64,000 nucleotides of DNA from Desulfurococcales archaeon (GTDB taxonomy: Archaea; Thermoproteota; Thermoprotei_A; Sulfolobales; NBVN01). The stretch spans positions 316,845-380,844 of the forward strand of contig JAGDWD010000008.1 in NCBI GenBank assembly GCA_023255955.1, read 5' to 3'. Under the pieces are notes generated by a model. The model searched no databases. It had not been told where the DNA came from and worked only from the letters and a program-made list of their open reading frames with translations. How positions within the stretch are numbered: position 1 is the stretch's first letter; every line of letters starts with the position of its first letter. The position numbers were made by a program, and so were the translations under genes. Below, in pieces: positions 36,244 to 44,490 of this stretch.

Positions 36244-37497
36244 CTAAAGGGTGATGGTTCCTGCTAGTGCGGGGAGGTTTGGGGCTACATTCCCGGGTTT
36301 AGCCCCGGGCTGGGTCTCCGGCTCGTTACCTCTATCCCGTGCGGGACTCGGGGTTATGAGGATGTTGTATGCTCCTACTAGGTCGGTGTTGAATACCTTG
36401 TTTAGAGTGGTGCACTTGAAGAGCCCTCTCCTGACTCTGACTCCGCATTCCTTCCCGTGGATTGGACAGGTTTGGGAGGTGTGTGCTTCGTTGACGTATG
36501 TGACTGTTATTCCATACTCCTCTGCTACCTCACCGATCCTCCTGAGGAGGTAGCTGTATGTCCAGACGTGGACGTTGTTGAAGTCTCCGTTCTCCTGGGC
36601 TATGTACTTTGGGTAGCCTACCTTAATTACCGATACACCCTTCTCGTAGAGCCACTCCAACACCCTTCTAACACACTTGTTAATGTAGTCTCTAACCTGC
36701 CTCCTCCACTTAACATACATTAACCTCAATCTCCGAGACGTTCTATACCCACACCGGTTCAGCATAGACTGGTATTCCGCTATCCTCCCTCTCCAGTAGT
36801 GGGAGATGGACTTGAGGAGTCTGCCGTTCACCAGGAGAGTGGAGCCGTCCTCCACGTATATAGCCATGAGGTTGTTAATGCCAATGTCTACCCCGGCTAC
36901 TAGGCTTCCCTTGGGCCGCCCTGGAACCTTGACAAAGATTCCTCTAATGGCTTTCTCCTCCACCTCGAATGGGATGTATGCATACCACTTCTTCCTATCT
37001 AGGTCGTAATGTATTTCCAACCGCCCCTGTTTCCCCTTTAAGTGAATCAGCCCCTTGTACTCCACTACTATCTGCCCAATGGCTCCGAGGCCCTTTAGGA
37101 CTAGTTTGCCATCCTCTATTCTGTACTGGTCGTTTCTGAGAGCCGTCCAAAAAGTCCTCCTACCCGCTTGCTTCTTGTAGCCTGGTGGGTTGACCTTAGC
37201 TATGAATGGTGGTAGTTTACCCTCCTTCCTCAGCTTTAACGATTTGAAGAAGCTGTTCCACGCTTCATTGTTCTTGTTCAGTATTTGCTGTGCTGTTGCC
37301 GAGCCTATCAGTGCCTTGTACTTCTCGTAGAACTCCCTGTACGTATTCCTCAAATCAACGCCCTTCTTCTCGAAGAACATCCTACGTCTAGCGTAGTTGA
37401 CTTCATTCCAGAGCTTAGCTGACAGACTGCAGAGTAGTTTGAGCTTGTTCTCCGTCTCCTTGTCGGCTATTAGTTCTACTATGCTTGCCCTCTTCAT
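36244..37497 (-). CDS. tnpB: TnpB, RNA-guided nuclease-like protein of IS200/IS605
   Basis: About 417 aa with ATG at 37497 overlapping the tnpA stop as ATGA. RuvC Asp is in GVDIGINN (Asp204) and the last Asp in NTDLVGAYNIL (Asp372). Where most TnpB have the catalytic Glu (EDL), this protein has VGYPKYIA (Gly294); a Glu occurs at 337 in VNEAHTS. The zinc-ribbon retains C344, C351 and C362, while the fourth Cys is Leu365. It belongs to the archaeal branch with GYP, so these changes may be ancestral rather than decay. Confidence 0.85.
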   Translation of the reverse strand: MKRASIVELIADKETENKLKLLCSLSAKLWNEVNYARRRMFFEKKGVDLRNTYREFYEKYKALIGSATAQQILNKNNEAWNSFFKSLKLRKEGKLPPFIAKVNPPGYKKQAGRRTFWTALRNDQYRIEDGKLVLKGLGAIGQIVVEYKGLIHLKGKQGRLEIHYDLDRKKWYAYIPFEVEEKAIRGIFVKVPGRPKGSLVAGVDIGINNLMAIYVEDGSTLLVNGRLLKSISHYWRGRIAEYQSMLNRCGYRTSRRLRLMYVKWRRQVRDYINKCVRRVLEWLYEKGVSVIKVGYPKYIAQENGDFNNVHVWTYSYLLRRIGEVAEEYGITVTYVNEAHTSQTCPIHGKECGVRVRRGLFKCTTLNKVFNTDLVGAYNILITPSPARDRGNEPETQPGAKPGNVAPNLPALAGTITL

Positions 37498-37952
37498 TTC
37501 TCTCTCGCCCACTGCTCCTCAACGTACTTCTTAACGACCTCGGCTGTTACATTTCCAACAGTTGCTACGAAGTAGCTTCTACTCCATAGTTTCCCGTGGA
37601 CAGCCCTAGACCTCAACTCAGGAAACCTCTGTAGTATCCGCCTAGCACTCTTACCCTTAAGGTAGTTTACTACGTAGGCTGGGGAGTGTCTTGGAGGGCA
37701 TAGAGCGAGGACATGAACGTGATCAGGCATAACCTCCAAAGCTAGCTCCTCACACCCCAACTCACTGAGTATCTCCCGCAAGACCACTCTAGTGTACTCA
37801 GCAACCTCACCAACAAGAACATCCCTACGATACTTCGGAATCCACACAAAGTGGTAGGCACACCAGTACCTAGCATACCTAGTACTCCTAAGCCTAACCC
37901 ACCCTAGAGATTCACCCTCCAAGACACCCCAAGAATATACTAGAGTATTCAA
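37494..37952 (-). CDS. tnpA: TnpA, HUH single-strand transposase
   Basis: 152 aa. HUH motif at His78-Val-His80 (PDHVHVLALCPP), catalytic Tyr143 in VKKYVEEQ. The N-terminal RYWCAYHFVWIPKYRR is typical of the family. It excises and inserts single-stranded IS DNA via subterminal hairpins. Its stop overlaps tnpB by 4 bases. Both catalytic sites are intact, so it could be active. Confidence 0.92.
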   Translation of the reverse strand: MNTLVYSWGVLEGESLGWVRLRSTRYARYWCAYHFVWIPKYRRDVLVGEVAEYTRVVLREILSELGCEELALEVMPDHVHVLALCPPRHSPAYVVNYLKGKSARRILQRFPELRSRAVHGKLWSRSYFVATVGNVTAEVVKKYVEEQWAREK

Positions 37953-38043
37953 AGCTTATAAACTTTTCATCCCAGCCCTGAAGAACGAGGCTTTCAATTG
38001 TAAGAGTTAATAGCTAAACAGTACCGACATATAGGTTAAGAAA

Positions 38044-39213
38044 ATGAGTCTGAGTAAGTTTCTCGTCCGGTATGGTAGAACGACTCTTCACTTCGGTCCG
38101 GGCACAGCGGATTCTTTAAGGTCGTGGCTCTCCAGCTTCAAGAGGGTTTATGTAGTGACCAGCAGGAACGCTGCTAAGGTTAGTGGTGCTCTAGGTGATG
38201 TACTCGAACTGCTGAACCATGGGGGCATTAAATACGAGATATTCGATGGTGTGCTCGCGAACCCTACAGCATCCATCGTAGATAGGGTTGCTGAGAATGC
38301 GTGGAGGTTCGGTGCGGAGGCTATGGTAGCTATAGGGGGTGGTAGTGTGATAGATACAGCTAAAATAGCTTCAGTAATTGTTGAATGTGGTGGGAAAGCT
38401 TCTGAGTACCTTAAAAGGTATCGCGACGTGTGCGGCGCCCTAAAGATAGCGGCAGTGAACTTAACTCACGGCACGGGAAGTGAGGTTAATAGGTATGCTG
38501 TAGCCACAATAGAGGAGACTAAGGAGAAGTTAAGCATAGCTAGTGAGTATATCTATCCCTCAATAGGGGTAGACGATCCTAGATACACTACTACCTTACC
38601 TAAGAACCAGACCATCTACACAGCACTAGATGCTTTCTACCACGCATTAGAGGCCTCAACGGGGAGATTCACCACACCTTTCGCTTGGACATTAGGAGAA
38701 ACCGCAATCAAGCTCATAGTTAAGTGGTTACCTATAGCTGTGAGAATGCCTGGAAACCTCGAAGCTAGGTACTGGCTACTCTATGCCTCAGCTATAGCCG
38801 GAATGGCTGTTGATAACTCGAGGACTCATCTAATACATGCGGTAGAGCACGTACTAAGTGGCTTAGAGCCTCGCCTAGCGCATGGAGCAGGTCTTGGAGC
38901 CATAGGGCCCTCCGCAATAGAGCTACTCTACTCTATCGTCCCGGAAAGACTTCACGGATTGCTTAAGTACTTGGATCCGGATTTAGAGCCTACCCAGGAA
39001 CACTCCGCAAAGGCTGCTACAACTGTCAAGAAGTTCCAGGAAGAGGTAGGCTTCACGGAAACTTTACTGGACTACGGCTTTACGCCGGATATGGCTTCTA
39101 GGGTATCTGAAATGGCTCTAACATCTACAAGGTACCTCCTGGATTTAGCACCTATAGATGTTGGGAAGGATCTGATAGAGAAAATATACTTGAGATCCCT
39201 AGGGCGAACCTAG
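38044..39213 (+). CDS. Iron-containing alcohol dehydrogenase family
   Basis: 389 aa. NAD(P) site GGGSVIDTAK near residue 97 and iron-ligand segments TALDAFYHALE (Asp and His), NSRTHLIHAVEH and LAHGAGLG are all present. The family includes group III alcohol dehydrogenases and glycerol dehydrogenases; the substrate cannot be read from the sequence. It is followed after one base by the two LysO-like genes. Confidence 0.88.
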   Translation: MSLSKFLVRYGRTTLHFGPGTADSLRSWLSSFKRVYVVTSRNAAKVSGALGDVLELLNHGGIKYEIFDGVLANPTASIVDRVAENAWRFGAEAMVAIGGGSVIDTAKIASVIVECGGKASEYLKRYRDVCGALKIAAVNLTHGTGSEVNRYAVATIEETKEKLSIASEYIYPSIGVDDPRYTTTLPKNQTIYTALDAFYHALEASTGRFTTPFAWTLGETAIKLIVKWLPIAVRMPGNLEARYWLLYASAIAGMAVDNSRTHLIHAVEHVLSGLEPRLAHGAGLGAIGPSAIELLYSIVPERLHGLLKYLDPDLEPTQEHSAKAATTVKKFQEEVGFTETLLDYGFTPDMASRVSEMALTSTRYLLDLAPIDVGKDLIEKIYLRSLGRT

Positions 39214-39214
39214 A

Positions 39215-39502
39215 ATGAGTATCGGGATATATCTCTCAATCGCTACCGGACTTGTCCTGGGCTGGCTAATCAAGGTACGAAGACTTAGGAAGTACTCTGA
39301 GAGGTGTTTATCCATATTAATATACTCCCTAGTCTTTCTAGTTGGTGCTAGCTCCGGAAGTATGGAACTCCCCCTAACTTCGAGCTCCTACAGTACTCCT
39401 ACTGTAATCAGAGTAGCTTTCTTGGTTGGAACTCTAGCTATTCTCCCCACATTCTTCTCTATGGCGTTAGCTATCGCGTTCCTAGGGATGAAGCATGAGT
39501 AA
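39215..39502 (+). CDS. LysO-like exporter, N-terminal half (DUF340)
   Basis: 95 aa with about three hydrophobic segments. It resembles the first part of LysO lysine exporters. The next gene overlaps it by 8 bases and resembles the rest. The two therefore look like one transporter coded as two polypeptides, a layout seen in some archaea. A single frameshift in an ancestral gene is the alternative, but both parts have good starts. Confidence 0.6.
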   Translation: MSIGIYLSIATGLVLGWLIKVRRLRKYSERCLSILIYSLVFLVGASSGSMELPLTSSSYSTPTVIRVAFLVGTLAILPTFFSMALAIAFLGMKHE

Positions 39503-40133
39503 GCAGGCTATCACACTGATAGTAGTGTTCTCTCTAGGTTTTGCTGTGGGGAGGTACCTAAACATAGATCCCTCAGTACTTAAGGTATGGCTAGAATACC
39601 TCCTATACCTACTACTGTTCTTCATCGGTATCTCCATATCAGATGAGGTACTCAAGCTGAGGAATGTCTCGGAGTTTCTTGGTGAGTTACTGAAACTCGT
39701 TTCGTCGACCCTGCTAGGCTCAGCACTGGGAGGTACTCTAGCAGGTGCTATAATATTACTAAGTGGTTATCCGGCTGAGCTAGGTTTCTCAGATCCTGCT
39801 CTCGTCGTGAGATACGGAATAGCTGTCTCCATTGGGATGGGGTGGTACACTTTTACGGGTGCTATCCTCAGTATGCGCGGAGCTTTTCTAGGGTTTTTAG
39901 GGTTCACATCCAACCTATCTAGAGAGCTCATAACTTTTCTCCTCTACCCACTACTCCCTAGGAAGCTTAGAATTAGCGGGATCTCCATGGGAGGCGCTAC
40001 CACCATGGATACTACCTTGCCCGTAATACACAGGTTCGGAGGTCCTAAAGCGTCCCTACTGTCCTTCGTACACGGTCTTATACTCACCTTACTAGTACCG
40101 ATAATCCTACCTCTGATAGCATCTCCTGGCTGA
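39495..40133 (+). CDS. LysO-like exporter, C-terminal half (DUF340)
   Basis: 212 aa, several membrane helices. Conserved segment YGIAVSIGMGWYTFTGAIL, then NLSRELITFLLYPLL and ISMGGATTMDTTLPVI, typical of LysO. Overlaps its partner by 8 bases. Substrate (lysine) is a family inference. Confidence 0.72.
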   Translation: MSKQAITLIVVFSLGFAVGRYLNIDPSVLKVWLEYLLYLLLFFIGISISDEVLKLRNVSEFLGELLKLVSSTLLGSALGGTLAGAIILLSGYPAELGFSDPALVVRYGIAVSIGMGWYTFTGAILSMRGAFLGFLGFTSNLSRELITFLLYPLLPRKLRISGISMGGATTMDTTLPVIHRFGGPKASLLSFVHGLILTLLVPIILPLIASPG

Positions 40134-40134
40134 C

Positions 40135-40941
40135 CTATATGAGTGCGGCTGTTTTGATCCCTTCTTTGAGCACCTTATTTATTTGGTACCTTAGGTACAT
40201 CGCCGATAATACTAGGAAGAGAACTGAGTAGGTTGCCCCGACAAGTAAAGTAGTTCCTGGGTCCAGGATCGTTCTTGATACGCCTAGTGAATACCTAAGA
40301 AGCTCTGCTGGGTAGCTAAACGGTGTTAAGTAGGCAACGATCTGTAGGGACCGAGGCATAGCTGAGACCGGGACTAACCCCCCGGTTGCTATCGGGAGTA
40401 TCCAGCTAATGAACTCGACTACAGGACCTGCTGTTCCAGCTGCTATTACACTCCCACCAAGTATGAAGGAATACGCTAGTAGAACAAGTAGTAAGAAGCT
40501 GACTCCAGCGATAAGAGCTACTGGATCGACTACGCTAATGTGTGGCGGCCCTATAAACGTTCTGATGATCATGTAAGCTATACCTAACGCTATAGAGTAC
40601 CAAGTAATGGAGACAGGTACGGTTCCTATATAGTGGGAGAGTATGGGGCTTCCAGACGTTATCACATACTCAAATATACCTAGCTGTAGCAACCACCTCA
40701 ATAGCATCGCCCAATCCCATGTTGCTGTACTGTATGCGAGGAAGATCGCGGTACCGACTAAGATCCCCGTAGCTAATAACCCTGTATCCCCACCTCCAAC
40801 GAATAACGATGCGGGGACCACGAAAATAGATAGCCAAACCCCGAGAGATAGGAGCCCGTACACAAGTCCTTTACTTCTTACTAGCTCGGATATGAAGTAA
40901 GCTACTAGTACAGCTTTCGCTGACCTCAGGAGGTCCTTCAA
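40135..40941 (-). CDS. ABC-2 type transporter permease
   Basis: 268 aa with six hydrophobic segments and a typical ABC-2 fold. The SWILPIATGGLVPVSAMP segment matches the conserved region of this family. Overlaps the second permease gene by 4 bases, so the two and the upstream ATPase form one exporter operon. Confidence 0.8.
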   Translation of the reverse strand: MKDLLRSAKAVLVAYFISELVRSKGLVYGLLSLGVWLSIFVVPASLFVGGGDTGLLATGILVGTAIFLAYSTATWDWAMLLRWLLQLGIFEYVITSGSPILSHYIGTVPVSITWYSIALGIAYMIIRTFIGPPHISVVDPVALIAGVSFLLLVLLAYSFILGGSVIAAGTAGPVVEFISWILPIATGGLVPVSAMPRSLQIVAYLTPFSYPAELLRYSLGVSRTILDPGTTLLVGATYSVLFLVLSAMYLRYQINKVLKEGIKTAALI

Positions 40942-41729
40942 GTCTTAACACCCACCTCGAGTTTCTTTCTCTCCCAAGCGGTAGCAGAGCGGGCCATGGG
41001 AGACCCGTACAGCACTCCAAGTGATATAGCTAAAACAAGAGATATCAGTACGGTGTAGGTCTCAGCGAGGCCCGCAATTATTCTCTGGATAACCTCGATA
41101 CAGTGTGCTGGAGGCATTAGAGACGACACGATGTATAGGGGCCACTGCATCAACCACCTAGGGTAGTAAACACCCATAATTATGAGGAGTAAGGGCCTTA
41201 TGACGTTTATAGCCCTCCAGTTCTCGCCTCCGAAGGTGTAGAGACTTAGACCTACAGCTGTAGCTAGGGGTGTGAAGACCGCTGCTGAGATTAGTGAGAG
41301 TAAGACCACTATCGCACCAATTAGGAGTCCCTCCAAGCCCCTGAAGATAATCATTACCGGGAACACTGCCGTAGCTCCGAGAACGACTGAGGCAATAAAC
41401 CTAGGTATAGGCATTGATAGATAGTGAATGACTAGTTTGGTGGGACTTGAGACTATATAGGGTAGGGTACCCAGCTGCTCGTCGTATATAGGTCTCCACA
41501 TTATATCATCCACAACAGTCATTATAGAGAAGAGTAGGTAGCTACCGACAATCATGAACTGAATAGGGTCCACCCCCACTCTCTCAATGAAAACTCGTGG
41601 GGAACCTACAGCATAACCGAAAATAAGCATGAAGGCTGTCGTAAGGTAAGGCCATGCTACGAACATTACTAGAAGGCTCTTCCTTCTAAATAGGTCTGAG
41701 TAGACTAAGAGCATCTCGGCACGGACCAA
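40938..41729 (-). CDS. ABC-2 type transporter permease
   Basis: 263 aa, six hydrophobic segments, second permease of the exporter. The start is MVRAEMLLVYSDLFRRKSLLVM, a cytoplasmic helix then TM1. It lies 14 bases from the ATPase gene. With the other permease it likely forms a heterodimer. Substrate unknown (drug or polysaccharide). Confidence 0.8.
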   Translation of the reverse strand: MVRAEMLLVYSDLFRRKSLLVMFVAWPYLTTAFMLIFGYAVGSPRVFIERVGVDPIQFMIVGSYLLFSIMTVVDDIMWRPIYDEQLGTLPYIVSSPTKLVIHYLSMPIPRFIASVVLGATAVFPVMIIFRGLEGLLIGAIVVLLSLISAAVFTPLATAVGLSLYTFGGENWRAINVIRPLLLIIMGVYYPRWLMQWPLYIVSSLMPPAHCIEVIQRIIAGLAETYTVLISLVLAISLGVLYGSPMARSATAWERKKLEVGVKT

Positions 41730-41743
41730 GCCGAGGAAAGCTT

Positions 41744-42760
41744 TTACTGAGTCCCTGATTTTTCAACACCCTCAGCAGTAGTAAAGTATACGAACACATC
41801 CTCTAGGGTAGGTTCCTCTATCTTTAACTTAACTACATCGATACCTCTAGACGCAGTTAACCTCAGCACGTCGTCCACTATTTCCTCAGGTCTTTTTGCT
41901 AGTATTCTAAGCACATAGAGCCCGTCAGAACTCTGTGTAGGTTCCCGCACATCTAAACCGTAACTCCTTATCTCACTTAGTAGATCCTCCGGGAAAGAGT
42001 TGAGGTGTAGCTCTAAGGTCCGTACCTTCGGTATCCTGCTCTTAAGCTCCTCCGGAGTTCCTTCAGCAACTACCACACCCTTATTTATTAGAATGACCTT
42101 ATCACACACTAGCTCCACCTCAAACATGTTGTGTGAAGTATATAGGATGGCTTTCCCCTCCTTAGTAGCTAGCTCACGGACTAACCCCCTAATTTTTCTA
42201 GCAGAGGGTGGGTCTAGACCTAGAGTCGGCTCGTCGAGTAGCAACACTGGGGGGTCCTTAAGGAGTGCTCGCGCTAAAGCCAGCCTCGCTCTCATACCTA
42301 GACTGAACTCCTCATATAGCCGGTCACTCCCACCAAGCTCGTTCAGACCGACCAGATCTAGTAGGTACTTTATCCTTTGTTCGAGCTCGTTTTTTCCAAT
42401 ACCGTAGAGGGCACCGAAATATAGGAGGTTTTCTCTCCCGGTTAACCTGCCGTAGAATCCCTTCTCAACACTCAACATTATCCCGATGTTCCTGCGGACT
42501 TTCTGTGGTTCCTTAACGACGTCGAAGCCGCAAACACTAGCACTACCGGAGTCTGGAAGGAGAAGTGTTGAGAGTATCTTAATCGTGGTAGTTTTCCCGG
42601 CACCGTTAGGTCCTAGGAGACCGACTACTTCTCCGTACCTTACTTTAAGAGATACCCCGCGTACCGCATCAACGTATTCCGAGTAGTTTCGAAACAGGCC
42701 TACGCGTTTCTTGGTCACAAATCTTTTAGTTAAGTCTCTAGCTACTATAGCCTCACTCAA
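41744..42760 (-). CDS. ABC transporter ATP-binding protein
   Basis: 338 aa. Walker A GPNGAGKTTT, signature EFSLGMRARLALARAL, Walker B VLLLDEPTLGLD, followed by a C-terminal domain of about 100 aa usual for CcmA/DrrA-type exporters. Start is TTG at 42760 with GAGGTGAT about 8 bases upstream. Powers the two permeases downstream. Confidence 0.92.
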   Translation of the reverse strand: MSEAIVARDLTKRFVTKKRVGLFRNYSEYVDAVRGVSLKVRYGEVVGLLGPNGAGKTTTIKILSTLLLPDSGSASVCGFDVVKEPQKVRRNIGIMLSVEKGFYGRLTGRENLLYFGALYGIGKNELEQRIKYLLDLVGLNELGGSDRLYEEFSLGMRARLALARALLKDPPVLLLDEPTLGLDPPSARKIRGLVRELATKEGKAILYTSHNMFEVELVCDKVILINKGVVVAEGTPEELKSRIPKVRTLELHLNSFPEDLLSEIRSYGLDVREPTQSSDGLYVLRILAKRPEEIVDDVLRLTASRGIDVVKLKIEEPTLEDVFVYFTTAEGVEKSGTQ

Positions 42761-42941
42761 AGCCCATCACCTCAGGATTAACTATCCCTAGCCAGGAAAG
42801 TCCTACTTTATGATTCTCTTTATTCTCGAATAAAGTCTTTTTAACTGAAAGTATCTCGGACTTATTCTTTTTCTTTAATGTGCTAAGCTTCTTGCTTGAC
42901 ATTCTCATCGTCGGAATTCTCACCATAGCCTCCCCACTCAT
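42753..42941 (-). CDS. Possible small basic protein leading the ABC operon
   Basis: 62-aa basic frame ending 8 bases inside the ABC ATPase gene. A TATA-like CATATTATAC near 42958-42967 predicts a transcript beginning at about the first ATG (42941), and a GGGGAGG lies just before a second ATG-GTG at 42926. Lysine-rich, with no recognised domain. It could be a real leader peptide gene or chance. Confidence 0.35.
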   Translation of the reverse strand: MSGEAMVRIPTMRMSSKKLSTLKKKNKSEILSVKKTLFENKENHKVGLSWLGIVNPEVMGFE

Positions 42942-43052
42942 AATTTCTATTGACCAGTATAATATGCCTACATTAGTAGGTGTGATCAGTTACTGAACCC
43001 TTCCTTCGCGTGAGTTAGCCGTAATTAGTACCTTAAGACTAGACTACTCAGT

Positions 43053-43061
43053 GCTTATATT
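43053..43061 (+). promoter_or_regulatory. TATA-like box of the glycine dehydrogenase operon
   Basis: GCTTATATT about 45 bases ahead of GTG 43105. The predicted transcription start near 43083 excludes the ATA/TTG region at 43051 as start and supports the GTG with GGTGA four bases before it. Confidence 0.45.
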
Positions 43062-43104
43062 GCCAGCTTATTTTTGCATTGGAATAGCGATTATTGGTGA
43101 CCGC

Positions 43105-44490
43105 GTGCCTCATCCGTGGATACCTAACTCCTACATTAAGGAAATATTAATGAGAGAACTTGGTGTATCTTCAATCCTGGATCTATTCAATGATATACCG
43201 AGGGAGCTCCTCCTAAAGAGGGAGTTGAACGTAGGTTATGGCTTGCCACTAACGGAATATCAGCTAGTGCGACGTTTTAACGAGATAATGAGTAGGAATA
43301 GCTACTCATTTAAGATACCTCCATTCCTCGGTGGAGGCATGTGCTACCACTACGTCCCCGCGGTAGTAAGGCATATCGCAGGTAGGTCTGAGTTCTATAC
43401 GGCTTACACACCTTACCAGCCGGAGATATCGCAGGGAATTACTCAGGCACTCTTCGAGTATCAGAGTATGATGGCCGATCTTTACGGTGTTGACGTAGTT
43501 AACGCGTCAATGTATAATGGCTCCACAACTCTAGCTGAGGCTGTTAGGTTAGCTGTTAGGGTTACCGGTAGGAGGAGTATTGTGGTGGCAAAGAATATTC
43601 ACCCAGAATTTGCGGAGGTTGTCAGAACGTGGTCCGAACCTGTTGGAATATCTATTCATGGTGTGAGCTACGAGAGGGAGACTGGGCAGGTAGATCTAGC
43701 TGAAGTAGAGGACAGCTTAAGGAAGCTTAAACCAGCTGCTGTAGTAGTTCAAACACCGAACTTCTTCGGAGTAGTTGAGCAGGAACTGAGCAAGATCTCT
43801 GAGGTAGCTCATGAGAGCGGTTCCCTACTGATAGTATACCAGGATCCGATACTCTTAGGTGTCCTAGAAGCTCCGGGGAAGCTCGGAGCAGACATAGTTG
43901 TCGGGGATACAGCGTCTGTGGGTAGCGGCCTCAACTTTGGGGGTCCGACAGCTGGGGTACTCGGGATAAAGGATCCTGAGGGGAGGCTTCTTAAACAACT
44001 TCCAGGGAGGTTAATAGGGTACACAAAAACCTTGGACAACTCCGAGGGAGGTTACATCATGGTTCTGCAGACTAGGGAGCAGCACATCAGAAGGGAGAGA
44101 GCAACATCGAACATAACCACTAACTCCTCACTCGAGGCGATTAAGGCTGCTGTGTACTTAGCTCTCCTCGGATCTGAAGGGTTGAGGAGACTTGGTGAGG
44201 CTATAGCAGGTAGGACTCAGTACTTGGTGGATAGATTGAGTGAGGTAGGGGTTGAGCCAGCGTTTGAAGGGGGTGTCTATCTTAGGGAGGTGCTGATCAA
44301 GCATCCTGATATAGTTAAGATACGTAACTACCTGAAGAGTCAGGGAGTTTATATAGGCCCCCTCATCGGCAGGTTCTACCCGGATCTGAGCGACTGCGGC
44401 CTGGTCTGCGTTACGGAGATGCATTCCCGAGAGGACATAGACACTCTGCTGGAACTACTAAAACAGTTTCTGGGGGTGGCTAGGCCGTGA
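43105..44490 (+). CDS. gcvPA: Glycine dehydrogenase (decarboxylating) subunit 1
   Basis: PLP-enzyme family, first half of the P-protein of the glycine cleavage system. Start region PHPWIPNSYIKEILMRELGV is typical of the subunit. Sequence continues through FLGGGMCYHYVPAVVRHI and ASMYNGSTTLAEA. About 461 aa. The frame runs back to 43051, but the TATA-like box argues for GTG at 43105. Overlaps gcvPB by 4 bases. T and H proteins are not in the window. Confidence 0.93.
   Translation: MPHPWIPNSYIKEILMRELGVSSILDLFNDIPRELLLKRELNVGYGLPLTEYQLVRRFNEIMSRNSYSFKIPPFLGGGMCYHYVPAVVRHIAGRSEFYTAYTPYQPEISQGITQALFEYQSMMADLYGVDVVNASMYNGSTTLAEAVRLAVRVTGRRSIVVAKNIHPEFAEVVRTWSEPVGISIHGVSYERETGQVDLAEVEDSLRKLKPAAVVVQTPNFFGVVEQELSKISEVAHESGSLLIVYQDPILLGVLEAPGKLGADIVVGDTASVGSGLNFGGPTAGVLGIKDPEGRLLKQLPGRLIGYTKTLDNSEGGYIMVLQTREQHIRRERATSNITTNSSLEAIKAAVYLALLGSEGLRRLGEAIAGRTQYLVDRLSEVGVEPAFEGGVYLREVLIKHPDIVKIRNYLKSQGVYIGPLIGRFYPDLSDCGLVCVTEMHSREDIDTLLELLKQFLGVARP

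Larger units (their letters stand above)
36180..38010 (-). mobile_element. IS200/IS605-family insertion sequence (tnpA + tnpB)
   Basis: Both genes are on the minus strand and intact. At the tnpB end, a hairpin CGCCCTAAAGGGTG at 36240-36253 covers the tnpB stop codon. At the tnpA end, AGCC...GGCT (37974-37992) with a loop of 11 forms the other subterminal hairpin. These elements insert without target duplication, so borders are approximate. It sits between the PCNA promoter and the alcohol dehydrogenase gene. A TnpB guide RNA would be expected from the right end (36190-36400). Confidence 0.85.
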
